From: Desulfovibrio sp.
GTDB lineage: Bacteria; Desulfobacterota; Desulfovibrionia; Desulfovibrionales; Desulfovibrionaceae
Assembly (NCBI GenBank): GCA_003525525.1
Contig: DQED01000158.1
Span: forward strand, 1 to 5,009
DNA: 5,009 nucleotides
Direction: 5' to 3'
The first letter of the stretch is position 1; every line of letters starts with the position of its first letter. Under the pieces are notes generated by a model, which had not been told where the DNA came from, made no database searches, and was given only the letters and a program-made list of their open reading frames with translations. This document shows positions 1-5,009 of this stretch, one piece after another. The position numbers were made by a program, and so were the translations under genes.

Positions 1-1
1 G

Positions 2-205
2 CCGCGCCTGCACGTGGCGCTGGTGGCGCGCTCGCGCCTCCTGCCCGACCTGCCGGCCCTCACCGACCGCCTCGCCGGCGCGCCCATGCCGAGCGCGGTC
101 AACTGCGTGACCGGCGTGTCCAGCACGGGCGACATCGAATTCGTCTACGTGCGCGGCGTGCACGGCCCGCTTTCCGTCCACGTCATCGGCCTCGACTGGC
201 TCTAG
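2..205 (+). CDS. LUD-domain protein (LutC/YkgG-like), C-terminal fragment
   Basis: This frame is open from the left edge of the window and stops at TAG 203-205, so only the last 67 residues are visible and the true start lies outside. The tail reads through SAVNCVTGVSSTGDIE and then VRGVHGPLSVHVIGLDWL. It resembles the C-terminus of LUD-domain (former DUF162) proteins, in which a TGPSRTADIE-like stretch is followed by GVHGP and a hydrophobic strand ending the protein. Family members such as LutC/LldG act with iron-sulfur partners in L-lactate oxidation to pyruvate, which would suit a lactate-using sulfate reducer; that role here is inferred, because the partner genes are not in view. LutB-type proteins also carry a LUD domain, so the exact paralogue is uncertain. 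The gene converges on ugd, with the intron lying between them. Confidence 0.75.
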   Translation, partial: PRLHVALVARSRLLPDLPALTDRLAGAPMPSAVNCVTGVSSTGDIEFVYVRGVHGPLSVHVIGLDWL

Positions 206-252
206 CCGCCACGGCGCATTCCTTCAGCGCATCGCTTCCCGCAACATCTCCG

Positions 253-287
253 CTAAGAAACCCTGCCGGCCCGCAAGGCCGGCAGGG
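253..287 (-). terminator. Perfect 11-bp hairpin, likely intrinsic terminator on the minus strand
   Basis: CCCTGCCGGCC (261-271) and GGCCGGCAGGG (277-287) are perfect inverted repeats around a 5-nt loop. Read on the minus strand, the stem is followed directly by TTTCTT (260-255), as expected of a rho-independent terminator. Read on the plus strand it is followed by CAAACG, so it is a poor U-tract terminator for the LUD gene, although the hairpin could still help end that transcript. It would stop minus-strand transcripts leaving the intron. A second, weaker inverted repeat (ACGCGCC 291-297 with GGCGCGT 307-313) sits next to it, with five T at 324-328 too far downstream to be a standard plus-strand terminator. 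Confidence 0.6.
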
Positions 288-331
288 CAAACGCGCCCAT
301 GCCTGCGGCGCGTCCCCCTCCCCTTTTTACG

Positions 332-370
332 ATCGGGATAGGGGGGAACCTTGCGGCTCCCCTCCTCCCA
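332..370 (-). ncRNA. Group II intron domain VI with bulged branch-point A
   Basis: On the minus strand GGGGAGCC pairs with GGTTCCCC around a GCAA loop. Beyond a bulged A the stem continues GGA/CCT; then an unpaired A (position 339) is followed by GGG/TCC(C) at the base. This A lies eight nucleotides from the proposed 3' splice site, where the lariat branch point is expected (7-8 nt). The intron ends in AT, fitting the AY consensus. Together these fix the 3' end at 332 with good confidence. Confidence 0.8.
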
Positions 371-371
371 C

Positions 372-403
372 ACCACCGTGCATACGGGACCGTACACGGC
401 GGT
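372..403 (-). ncRNA. Group II intron domain V (catalytic hairpin)
   Basis: On the minus strand ACCGCCGTG pairs with CACGGTGGT as a lower helix that includes a G-U pair, capped by a short upper helix TACG/CGTA with loop GTCC and a two-nucleotide bulge on the 3' side. The CGC around the G-U pair fits the IIC catalytic triad (CGC instead of the AGC of most group II introns). It lies 16 nt after the RT stop codon, the normal position for domain V. The loop and bulge bases differ from the O. iheyensis reference as I recall it. Confidence 0.85.
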
Positions 404-419
404 TCGGCAGGTTAAGCGT

Positions 420-1793
420 TCACCTGGCACCCAAGGTCGGCAGTCCGAGTGAAGCAAAATAGCTGTTGGGCAGGGCGAAGCTCAGGGCCGGGCTTCGGCT
501 GAGGTGCCAAGGGCCGAGAGCGCTCCCGGCTGTTTGGGCGGCCAGCTCTTTTCCGACGCCCCTTGACTTCAATTCAGCAAACCGCGTTCGTCCCCGTTTC
601 CACTGCCGCCACAGCTGGCATCGCAGGCGACGCCTGAGCCACGAGTCCAGGCCTTTGAGCACTGATTTCGCCTGGCAGAATCCAAAGTACCCGATCCAGC
701 CGCGCAGGAAGATCGACAGACGTTCCGTTGTCTCCTCGATGGATCGCCCCTTGCCGGACAGTTCGCGGATTCTTCCTTTGAACCGCTTGATCGCCTGCGG
801 CGCTATCCGCCGTCGCGGCGCACTCCCGGCCGTGAAGCTGAAGCCGAGAAACTTCCGTCTGGAGGGCCTGTCCACCGCGCTCTTGCCCATGTTCACCTTG
901 AGCTTGAGGCGCTTTGCCAGGAAGCGGCGGACGCTTTGCATCGTCCGCTCTCCGGCGCGACGACTGCGCACATAGATGTTGCAATCGTCGGCATAGCGCA
1001 CGAAGCGGTGGCCGCGTCTCTCAAGCTCCCGGTCCAGCACGTCGAGCACGATGTTCGACAACAGCGGCGACATCGGACCGCCCTGCGGCGTCCCTTCCTC
1101 CGTCGGACCCACGAGTCCCTTCTCCATCACCCCCGCATTCAGGAACGCACGGATGAGGCGAAGCATGCGCTTGTCTTCCAGTCGGTTGGCGAGAAGCCCC
1201 ATCAGGATATCGTGGTTGACCCGGTCGAAGAACTTCTCCAGGTCGATATCCACAACGAAGCCAAAGCCCTGGGCGATGTGCTCCTGGGCCTGACTCACCG
1301 CCTGATGCGCCGAGCGCCTGGGCCGGAAGCCGTAACTGTGCGCGGAAAACGTGGAATCGAACAGGCGTTGCAAGACCTGCATGACCGCCTGCTGCACGAA
1401 CCGATCAAGTACGGTGGGAATGCCGAGCTTGCGTTTGCCGCCATCCGGCTTGGGTATCTCCACCCGTTTCACCGGGCTGGGCCTGTACGCGCCCGTGAGA
1501 AGCCGTTGCCTGATGCACGGCCAGTGCTCCTTGAGGTAGTCCGTGAGATCGTTCACGGTCATGCCGTCGATCCCCGGGCTGCCCTTGTTGGCCTTGACTC
1601 GCTTGAGCGCCTCCCGGAGGTTTGCTCGCTCACAGACCACTTCCATCAGTTGCCTGGTTGACGCCGGGCTTTCGGTTTCCTGTGCCGCCATGGACGCTTC
1701 GGTCCCTTCAACGGGCATCCTCGGGGCTTCACCCCTACTTTCCCCCGCCAAGGCCGGTCTACCGGTGTTCTGCCGCAAAACGTCATGAGACAT
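420..1793 (-). CDS. ltrA: Group II intron reverse transcriptase/maturase, no endonuclease domain
   Basis: This 457-residue protein is the intron-encoded RT that helps the intron RNA fold and splice, and copies it into DNA at a new site. RT motifs appear in order: KANKGSPGIDG near 67-77, EIPKPDGGKRKLGIPTVLDR near 112-131, SYGFRPRRSAHQAV near 153-166, the first catalytic Asp in VDIDLEKFFD (D184), TPQGGPMSPLLSN near 235-247 and the catalytic YADD at 267-270. The maturase (X/thumb) domain follows with GWIGYFGF near 365-372, and the protein ends about 90 residues later at LGLPTLGAR. There is no HNH endonuclease, as is usual for class C. The start is uncertain. From ATG 1793 the RT core only begins near M50 (1646), and the AAGGAG at 1814-1809 is 15 nt away. 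M35 (1691), preceded by an AAGGGA, is a reasonable alternative. No frameshift or stop interrupts the ORF. Confidence 0.95.
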   Translation of the reverse strand: MSHDVLRQNTGRPALAGESRGEAPRMPVEGTEASMAAQETESPASTRQLMEVVCERANLREALKRVKANKGSPGIDGMTVNDLTDYLKEHWPCIRQRLLTGAYRPSPVKRVEIPKPDGGKRKLGIPTVLDRFVQQAVMQVLQRLFDSTFSAHSYGFRPRRSAHQAVSQAQEHIAQGFGFVVDIDLEKFFDRVNHDILMGLLANRLEDKRMLRLIRAFLNAGVMEKGLVGPTEEGTPQGGPMSPLLSNIVLDVLDRELERRGHRFVRYADDCNIYVRSRRAGERTMQSVRRFLAKRLKLKVNMGKSAVDRPSRRKFLGFSFTAGSAPRRRIAPQAIKRFKGRIRELSGKGRSIEETTERLSIFLRGWIGYFGFCQAKSVLKGLDSWLRRRLRCQLWRQWKRGRTRFAELKSRGVGKELAAQTAGSALGPWHLSRSPALSFALPNSYFASLGLPTLGAR

Positions 1794-2189
1794 AGGGCCT
1801 ACTCGCCGCTCCTTGCCGTTCGGCCCTTCGGCTTGCGCCTACTATGGCCTCTGCTGACTTCCGTGCCACGATCAGGCGGCATTGCTGCCGCCTCAGTCCC
1901 GATTCCGGGACATGGCGCGGACCTCCCGAGGTAAGCACGTCCGCCTTCGCCGCACACCCGCCGAATTTACAGCCATGACACTTGATGGATAGGGACTTCG
2001 CGATCTTTGGCCCGCTCGTCCGGCCATGACTGCCTCGTATCCGGTTTTTGTTCATCGGATCGCGGCGTTGCTCCAGGCTTCCTTCAGACCCCGCCTCGCG
2101 ACGACGCCCTTGCCCTTTGCTAATCCTTCGCCTCCATCAGGCTGGATAGAGGACTTGCACCTCCAAGCTGACATGCATGCTCGGCACAC
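1794..2189 (-). ncRNA. Group IIC intron ribozyme, domains I-III (5' part)
   Basis: This stretch of about 400 bases between ugd and the RT gene is structured intron RNA rather than an empty spacer. Read on the minus strand it opens with GTGTGCC, continues with the GGAGGTGCAAGTCCTC segment typical of domain I, and carries the EBS1 loop AACAAAAACC around 2052-2043. Towards the RT gene come TTACCTCGGGAGGTC (about 1936-1922) and GAAGTCAGCAGAGGCCATAG (1861-1842). The second is the conserved domain II/III region, and its AGC is the likely J2/3 element that joins the active-site triple helix. Domain limits within the block are not resolved by eye. A 90-codon ORF across it is not a credible gene. Confidence 0.85.
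2045..2050 (-). other. EBS1 exon-binding site of the intron
   Basis: On the minus strand the domain I loop contains CAAAAA (2050 to 2045), inside GAACAAAAACCGG. It is exactly complementary over 6 bp to TTTTTG (2195 to 2190), the last six bases of the 5' exon. Pairing stops at the splice junction on one side and at a C-T mismatch on the other. The position within domain I fits the EBS1 loop of the O. iheyensis intron as I recall it (GAGGAACACGAAC). Confidence 0.75.
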
Positions 2190-2195
2190 CAAAAA
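2190..2195 (-). other. IBS1 target sequence in the 5' exon (terminator T-tract plus G)
   Basis: TTTTTG on the minus strand immediately precedes the intron 5' end GTGTG. It is the end of the ugd terminator T-tract and pairs with EBS1 at 2050-2045. In group IIC introns the terminator hairpin replaces a long IBS2, so a short IBS1 of this kind is expected. The first base of the 3' exon (331, C on the minus strand) would be IBS3. Confidence 0.7.
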
Positions 2196-2217
2196 AAGAG
2201 GGCGGTTGCCCGCCCTC
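2191..2217 (-). terminator. Rho-independent terminator of ugd
   Basis: On the minus strand GAGGGCGG (2217-2210), loop GCAA and CCGCCCTC (2205-2198) form a perfect 8-bp stem followed by seven T (2197-2191). It begins 26 nt after the ugd stop codon and points the same way, so it ends the ugd transcript. The group IIC intron is inserted one base beyond the last T, leaving the hairpin and T-tract intact. Confidence 0.92.
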
Positions 2218-2243
2218 CATGGAATCCGAAGAAACCCCGTCGC

Positions 2244-3584
2244 CTAGACTTTGGGAGCCGGGCGGCCGATGCAGAAGTAGACCATGCCGAGGTCGGCCAG
2301 CAGCTGCGGGGAGTAGAGGTTGCGGCCGTCGAAGATCAGCGGCGCCTTGAGCATCTTCTTGATGCGGCCGAAATCCGGGTTGCGGAACTGGTTCCACTCC
2401 GTGACCACGGCCAGGCAGTCGGCCTTTTCCAGGGCCGCGTACTGCTCGTCCACGACGGTCAGCAGATCGTTGCCCTTGAAGGCTTCGCGGGTGTTGGGGC
2501 CGGCGACCGGGTCGAAGGCCACGATCTTCATGCCCTTGGCCGTCAGGTCCTTGATGAGCTCGAACGAGGAAGCCTCGCGCACGTCGTCGGTGTTGGCCTT
2601 GAACGCCAGGCCCCAAAGAGCCAGCGTCTTGCCCTTCACGCCGCCCTGCGGCTCGAAGTAGGCGTCGATCTTTTTCGCCAGGGTGTGCTTCTGGCGCTTG
2701 TTGACCTCGTCCACGGCGGCCAGCAGCTCGGGCTCGAACTTGTACTGGCGGGAGGTGTCGATGAGCGCCTTGACGTCCTTGGGGAAGCACGATCCGCCGT
2801 AGCCCATGCCCGGGTAGATGAACTGGTAGCCGATGCGGCTGTCCGAACCGATGCCCATGCGCACCTCGCGCACGTCGGCCCCGACCCGCTCGCAGATGTT
2901 GGCCACTTCGTTGATGAACGAAATCTTGGTGGCCAGCATGCAGTTGGCGGCGTACTTGGTCATCTCGGCCGAACGCACGCCCATGACGATGACCTTCTCG
3001 CGGTTGCGGGCGTAGGGCGCGTACAGGGCCTTCAGGAGCTCGCCGGTGCGCACGTTGTCCGTGCCGACGACCACACGGTCGGGCTTGAAGAAGTCGTTGA
3101 TCGCGTCGCCTTCCTTGAGGAACTCGGGATTGGAAACCACGTCGAACTCGATGGCTTCGCCGCGCTTTTTCAGCTCCTCGCCGATCAACTTGCGAACCTC
3201 GTCGGCGGTGCCGACGGGCACGGTGGATTTGTCCACCACGATCTTGTAGTCGGTCATACCGGCGCCAATGTCCCGGGCCACCTGGTAGACGAAGGACAGG
3301 TCGCAGGAACCGTCCTCACGGGGGGGCGTGCCGACGGTGATGAACACGAACAGCGCGTTCTCCATGCCCTCGGACACCTTGGTGGTGAAGCGCAGACGGC
3401 CTTCGGCCACGTTGCGCTTGACCAGTTCATCGAGTCCCGGCTCGTAGATGTGGATCTTGCCCTGACGCAGATTCTCGACGATGGTGGGGTTGATGTCCAC
3501 GCAGCAGACGTCGTTGCCCATTTCGGCGAAGCAGGCGGCGCTCACCAGACCAACATAACCGGTGCCTACGATACAAAGATTCAT
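2244..3584 (-). CDS. ugd: UDP-glucose 6-dehydrogenase
   Basis: This 446-residue cytoplasmic enzyme oxidises UDP-glucose to UDP-glucuronate with two NAD+, supplying precursors for capsule, exopolysaccharide or LPS sugars. The N-terminal NAD-binding Rossmann fold shows GTGYVG (7-12), followed by VFITVGTPP (80-88) and DKSTVPVG (118-125). The sugar-binding and catalytic part shows NPEFLKEG (152-159), AEMTKYAANCMLATK with the active-site Lys/Asn pair (K210, N214), and GYGGSCFPKD (261-270), which holds the catalytic Cys266 and Asp270. The C-terminal domain has GLAFKANTDDVREA. Length is normal and no key residue is missing. I place the start at ATG 3584 (MNLCIVGTGYVG), because the fold begins there; the in-frame extension to 3653 adds 23 polar residues unlike the family. 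Only a weak ribosome site (CGAGAA) precedes it. The gene is monocistronic here, with its own terminator. Confidence 0.96.
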   Translation of the reverse strand: MNLCIVGTGYVGLVSAACFAEMGNDVCCVDINPTIVENLRQGKIHIYEPGLDELVKRNVAEGRLRFTTKVSEGMENALFVFITVGTPPREDGSCDLSFVYQVARDIGAGMTDYKIVVDKSTVPVGTADEVRKLIGEELKKRGEAIEFDVVSNPEFLKEGDAINDFFKPDRVVVGTDNVRTGELLKALYAPYARNREKVIVMGVRSAEMTKYAANCMLATKISFINEVANICERVGADVREVRMGIGSDSRIGYQFIYPGMGYGGSCFPKDVKALIDTSRQYKFEPELLAAVDEVNKRQKHTLAKKIDAYFEPQGGVKGKTLALWGLAFKANTDDVREASSFELIKDLTAKGMKIVAFDPVAGPNTREAFKGNDLLTVVDEQYAALEKADCLAVVTEWNQFRNPDFGRIKKMLKAPLIFDGRNLYSPQLLADLGMVYFCIGRPAPKV

Positions 3585-3747
3585 AAACGTGTTCTCGTTG
3601 TTAGGGTTTTTTCCCCGGGCTGCGGAGGGCTTGTCCGGGGAGGGGGCATGCATCGCCGTAGGCGGCCTTGCCCCGTCATCGACAGGTGGAATCGCACTTA
3701 CGGATTGGTCGGACGTTTGTCAACAATCCCGTCTGTTCCCGGCCCCG

Positions 3748-3776
3748 TTGCCTCCAATTTGTAAAAGGAATACCGT
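3748..3776 (+). promoter_or_regulatory. Candidate sigma70-type promoter of pdxJ-acpS
   Basis: TTGCCT (3748-3753) and TACCGT (3771-3776) are separated by 17 bp and lie in the AT-richer part of the spacer. The -10 box keeps T1, A2 and T6, the most conserved bases, but is otherwise weak. It would start transcription near 3783, giving a leader of about 20 nt that contains the pdxJ ribosome site. Other pairings are possible. Confidence 0.35.
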
Positions 3777-3790
3777 AACAGGACGTTGTC

Positions 3791-3797
3791 AAAGGAG
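3791..3797 (+). promoter_or_regulatory. Ribosome binding site of pdxJ
   Basis: AAAGGAG lies six bases before ATG 3804. This strong site decides the start and rules out the in-frame TTG at 3786, which lies upstream of the site. Confidence 0.85.
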
Positions 3798-3803
3798 TCC
3801 GTC

Positions 3804-4529
3804 ATGCCCCTACTTGCGGTCAACGTCGATCATGTGGCCACCGTCCGCCAGGCCCGCCTCGCCGCCAGCCCCGATCCCGTGGCCGCCGCCGCCATGGCCG
3901 AACTGGCCGGCGCGCGCGCCATCATCGTCCACCTGCGCGAGGACCGCCGCCATATCCAGGACCGCGACGTCCGCCTCCTGCGCCAGACCGTGAAAACGCG
4001 CCTGCACCTGGAAATGGCCGCCACCGACGAAATGCGCGGCATCGCCCTGGAACTTCGGCCCCACATGGTCTGCCTCGTGCCCGAAAAGCGCCAGGAACTC
4101 ACCACCGAAGGCGGCCTCGGCGTCGCCGGCCGCGAAGAGGAACTCGGCGAATTCGTCGCCGCCCTCAAAGCCGCCGGCATCCCCACTTCGCTTTTCATCG
4201 ACCCCGAACCCGCCCAGATCGAAGCCGCCGTCGCCACCGGAGCGGCCTACGTCGAACTGCACACCGGCGCATACTCCGACGCCGCCACCGCCTTCGCCCG
4301 GCAAACCGAACTCAAACGGCTGCTGGCCGCCATTCCCCTGGCCCGCCAGGCCGGCCTCGGCGTCAACCTGGGCCACGGCCTCGACTACGACAACATATAC
4401 GCCTTCGCCCACGTCAGCGGCGTCAGCGAATACTCCATCGGCCACAGCATCATCGCCCGCGCCATCATGACCGGCATCAGCGAAGCCGTCGCCACCATGG
4501 CCGGCATCATCGCCGGTTTCCCCGATTAG
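3804..4529 (+). CDS. pdxJ: Pyridoxine 5'-phosphate synthase
   Basis: PdxJ condenses 1-deoxy-D-xylulose 5-phosphate with 3-amino-2-oxopropyl phosphate to form pyridoxine 5'-phosphate, closing the ring in the DXP-dependent vitamin B6 pathway. The protein has 241 residues, the usual family length, and is a cytoplasmic TIM barrel without signal or membrane segments. Family motifs are clear: [13 protein letters not shown] at 6-18, [14 protein letters not shown] at 42-55 (His43), [11 protein letters not shown] at 67-77 (Glu70), [16 protein letters not shown] at 89-104, [11 protein letters not shown] at 150-160 (Glu151), [13 protein letters not shown] at 185-197 (His191) and [12 protein letters not shown] at 209-220. 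The numbered residues correspond by position to active-site residues of E. coli PdxJ (H45, E72, E153, H193); this alignment is from memory. It is the first gene of a pair with acpS. Confidence 0.97.
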   Translation: MPLLAVNVDHVATVRQARLAASPDPVAAAAMAELAGARAIIVHLREDRRHIQDRDVRLLRQTVKTRLHLEMAATDEMRGIALELRPHMVCLVPEKRQELTTEGGLGVAGREEELGEFVAALKAAGIPTSLFIDPEPAQIEAAVATGAAYVELHTGAYSDAATAFARQTELKRLLAAIPLARQAGLGVNLGHGLDYDNIYAFAHVSGVSEYSIGHSIIARAIMTGISEAVATMAGIIAGFPD

Positions 4530-4540
4530 GAAATCCCGCC

Positions 4541-5009
4541 GTGATCCTCGGCCTGGGCCTCGACCTCGTGGAACTGCCGCGCATCGCCGCAAGCCTCGAA
4601 CGCTTCGGCGACCGCTTCCTCGACCGCATCCTCACCCCGGCCGAACGCGCCTCATTGCCGCCACACCCCGTAAACCGCGTGGCCGGCCTCTTCGCCGCCA
4701 AGGAGGCCGCCAGCAAAGCCCTCGGCACCGGCTTCGCCCAAGGCATCACCTTCCAGCACTTGGAAATCCTCCCCGATCCCCTCGGCCGCCCCACCCTCAC
4801 CCTCCACGGCCCCGCCCTGGAACGCGCCCAAACCCTCGGCGCGACCTCCTGGCACGTCAGCATCACCCACGAACGCACCACCGCCGCAGCCGTCGTCGTG
4901 CTGGAACAGGCCAGCGGATGCGGGAAATGGCGGAAGGCGCAGGAGAAGCGGGAACAGCGGGAGAGGAGGAGGGAGAAGGCGGGGGAGGAAGAGGCCTCCG
5001 GCGGCCGGG
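4541..5009 (+). CDS. acpS: Holo-[acyl-carrier-protein] synthase, open at the window edge
   Basis: AcpS transfers 4'-phosphopantetheine from CoA to the conserved serine of acyl carrier protein, activating it for fatty acid synthesis. It starts at GTG 4541 with AGGAA (4528-4532) overlapping the pdxJ stop, an 11-nt gap that suggests co-transcription and coupled translation. No other start fits the frame. Motifs: GLGLDLVELPRI at 4-15 (Mg-binding Asp8), FAAKEAASKALGTG at 51-64 (Glu55), and WHVSITHERTTAAAVVVLE at 104-122. The normal protein end is near residue 122-126. Here the frame stays open for 156 codons to the window edge, adding a tail rich in Arg, Lys and Glu (from about GKWRKAQEKREQRERRREK) encoded by purine-rich DNA. 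The stop lies outside the window, so the tail may be real, an extension into a repeat, or the result of a base error. Confidence 0.92.
   Translation, partial: MILGLGLDLVELPRIAASLERFGDRFLDRILTPAERASLPPHPVNRVAGLFAAKEAASKALGTGFAQGITFQHLEILPDPLGRPTLTLHGPALERAQTLGATSWHVSITHERTTAAAVVVLEQASGCGKWRKAQEKREQRERRREKAGEEEASGGR
4921..5009. repeat. Purine-rich tract leading into a GC-rich palindromic segment
   Basis: From about 4921 to 4991 the plus strand is almost only G and A with scattered C and a single T, built from repeated GGAG, GAGG and GCGGGA units. It contrasts sharply with the C-rich codons of pdxJ and acpS before it. The window then ends in GCCTCCGGCGGCCGGG, containing overlapping CCGG/CGGCCG palindromes. 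Similar segments followed by G- and C-runs recur between genes in Desulfovibrio-type genomes as I recall, so this may be the edge of such an intergenic repeat. It overlaps the open acpS frame. Confidence 0.4.

Larger units (their letters stand above)
332..2189 (-). mobile_element. Group IIC (bacterial class C) intron, apparently full length
   Basis: The element reads on the minus strand. Its 5' end is GTGTGCC, matching the GUGYG consensus, and begins at 2189; its 3' end, CTATCCCGAT, finishes at 332, giving about 1858 nt. About 400 nt of ribozyme domains I-III precede an uninterrupted RT/maturase ORF. Domains V and VI follow within about 90 nt. The 5' and middle segments resemble, as I recall it, the Oceanobacillus iheyensis IIC ribozyme: the GTGTGCC start, a TCTGAAGGAAGC segment, TTACCTCGGGAGGTC, and GAAGTCAGCAGAGGCCATAG. 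The protein resembles the Geobacillus GsI-IIC RT. Insertion directly behind a terminator hairpin is the known preference of group IIC introns. The 5' boundary is supported independently by a 6-bp EBS1-IBS1 match ending exactly at 2190. Both ends, the ORF and the domain V/VI folds are intact, so it could be active, but nothing here proves mobility. Confidence 0.93.
3585..3803. other. Divergent intergenic region between ugd and pdxJ
   Basis: This 219-bp spacer must hold the promoters of both divergent genes. It contains a GC-rich inverted repeat CCCCGG (3613-3618)/CCGGGG (3635-3640), extendable by one A-T pair, within the ugd 5' leader about 29 nt upstream of the ugd start. The stem has no T-tract on the minus strand, so it does not look like a terminator. 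I see no convincing minus-strand -10/-35 pair for ugd and no recognisable operator or riboswitch. The half nearest pdxJ is more AT-rich and is where the candidate plus-strand promoter lies. Confidence 0.6.

Noticed and set aside
291..328. Plus-strand terminator for the LUD gene from the 7-bp stem and five T
   Set aside because: The T-run lies 10 bases beyond the stem with a C-rich gap, so it does not form a standard rho-independent terminator.
224..457. A 77-codon minus-strand ORF at the 3' end of the intron
   Set aside because: It covers domains V and VI and crosses the 3' splice site, so it is a chance frame.
936..1661. A 241-codon plus-strand ORF opposite the intron RT
   Set aside because: It is the mirror frame of the conserved RT core; its residues echo reversed RT motifs and no start site or domain supports it.
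1949..1958. GTGTGCGGC on the minus strand as the intron 5' end
   Set aside because: It resembles the GUGYG consensus but would discard most of domain I, including EBS1; the GTGTGCC at 2189 fits the terminator target and the IIC start better.
1783..2055. A 90-codon minus-strand ORF upstream of the RT gene
   Set aside because: It lies over ribozyme domains I-III, whose conservation is at the RNA level, and its protein shows no recognisable fold.
3585..3653. An upstream start for ugd adding 23 residues
   Set aside because: The Rossmann fold begins directly at MNLCIVGTGYVG (3584); the extension is polar, unlike the family, and overlaps the leader inverted repeat.
2685..3764. A 359-codon plus-strand ORF opposite ugd
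   Set aside because: It is antisense to a clear full-length ugd, rich in Val, Asp, Gly and His as expected of the reverse frame of GC-rich codons, and matches no family I recognise.
3810..4592. A 260-codon minus-strand ORF opposite pdxJ
   Set aside because: It has a Gly/Asp-rich low-complexity composition typical of the antisense frame of C-rich codons; pdxJ is unambiguous on the other strand.
4918..5009. A new plus-strand gene starting at ATG 4918
   Set aside because: The frame gives only Gly/Glu/Ala-rich low-complexity sequence from the purine tract and no ribosome site is clear.

Overview
This GC-rich window looks like a chromosomal segment from a Desulfovibrionaceae-type sulfate reducer (Desulfovibrio/Solidesulfovibrio or a close relative). 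That assignment is an inference from base composition, the character of the Ugd protein, a LUD-domain (lactate-utilisation type) gene nearby and the pdxJ-acpS gene pair; no rRNA or other decisive marker is present.

Layout from left to right: (1) positions 2-205, + strand, the C-terminal end of a LUD-domain protein. (2) Positions 206-331, a short intergenic spacer with a perfect 11-bp hairpin. (3) Positions 332-2189, - strand, an apparently complete group IIC intron of about 1.86 kb. It has a GUGUG 5' end, a domain I-III region, an intact reverse transcriptase/maturase ORF (420-1793), domain V, and a domain VI with a bulged branch-point A. (4) Positions 2191-2217, - strand, the rho-independent terminator of ugd. 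The intron starts one base after its T-tract, and its EBS1 pairs by 6 bp with the end of that tract. (5) Positions 2244-3584, - strand, ugd (UDP-glucose 6-dehydrogenase). (6) Positions 3585-3803, the divergent ugd/pdxJ intergenic region with a candidate promoter for pdxJ. (7) Positions 3804-4529, + strand, pdxJ. (8) From 4541, + strand, acpS, 11 nt after pdxJ, with its frame still open at the window edge and a purine-rich tail.

Functionally there are three unrelated pieces. Ugd makes UDP-glucuronate for surface polysaccharide. PdxJ and AcpS form a small cofactor operon: PdxJ closes the pyridoxine ring to make pyridoxine 5'-phosphate, and AcpS loads phosphopantetheine onto acyl carrier protein. 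The third piece is a retroelement parked in the convergent intergenic space between the LUD gene and ugd, where it interrupts no protein. The LUD gene and ugd converge on this spacer; ugd and pdxJ diverge from a shared upstream region.

I see no defence system, CRISPR array, tRNA or novel multi-gene system here. The most informative signal is the match between the intron and its terminator target.
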